From contig JADLGZ010000055.1 in NCBI GenBank assembly GCA_020849075.1, forward strand, positions 1-5,750: DNA of 5,750 nt, written 5' to 3'. The notes below the pieces were generated by a model. That model made no database searches. It saw only the letters and a list, made by a program, of their open reading frames with translations, and was not told the origin of the DNA. The stretch comes from Fimbriimonadaceae bacterium. GTDB lineage: Bacteria > Armatimonadota > Fimbriimonadia > Fimbriimonadales > Fimbriimonadaceae. Made by a program: the position numbers and the translations under genes. Shown here piece by piece: positions 5,734-5,750 of the stretch (the stretch's first letter is position 1; every line of letters begins with the position of its first letter).

Positions 5734-5750
5734 CATAATTCTGACTGTTG

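Noticed and set aside
5719..5736. Upstream ATG of the response regulator at 5736
   Set aside because: It adds six residues before a normal receiver N-terminus and lies upstream of the predicted transcription start set by TATACT.

Overview
The window is typical free-living bacterial chromosome: dense genes, short gaps, moderate GC, and no mobile element, RNA gene, CRISPR array or phage gene that I can see. The combination of a short PEP-CTERM protein (PEP, small Ala/Gly/Leu-rich helix, then RRRKKS), a DUF1460-type wall amidase and apparently leaderless genes would fit an Armatimonadota (Fimbriimonadia-like) genome. That placement is inference, because no rRNA or other phylogenetic marker gene was compared; uvrB would be the best gene to test it.

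Layout, left to right. (1) A membrane-anchored protein of unknown function on the minus strand (1-495) runs off the left edge. (2) A 122-bp divergent gap carries two outward-facing -10 boxes. (3) On the plus strand, a LolD/MacB-type ABC ATPase (618-1373) is followed almost at once by uvrB (1386-3467), the damage-recognition helicase of nucleotide excision repair. (4) A 124-bp gap holds a recognisable promoter, a 5'-terminal RNA hairpin and a Shine-Dalgarno site for a secreted PEP-CTERM protein (3592-4179). (5) A convergent hairpin terminator (4212-4239) separates it from a minus-strand two-gene operon. There a NarL/FixJ-type response regulator (5718 to 5056) is translationally coupled, through an ATGA overlap, to a DUF1460 NlpC/P60-like cell-wall amidase (5059 to 4241).

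How the genes relate. The ABC ATPase (lipoprotein or macrolide-type export), the PEP-CTERM protein (exosortase-sorted envelope protein), the amidase and the left-edge membrane protein all concern the cell envelope; uvrB is a housekeeping repair gene. Only the regulator-amidase pair shows a firm functional link. No sensor kinase, permease or exosortase is in the window.

The most interesting signal is in the start sites. Four genes lack a Shine-Dalgarno sequence and instead have a (G/C)CG-TANNNT -10 box 6 to 9 bases before the start codon, which points to leaderless mRNAs. The PEP-CTERM gene is the exception, with a conventional promoter, a structured leader and an SD site. I see no convincing undescribed multi-gene system.
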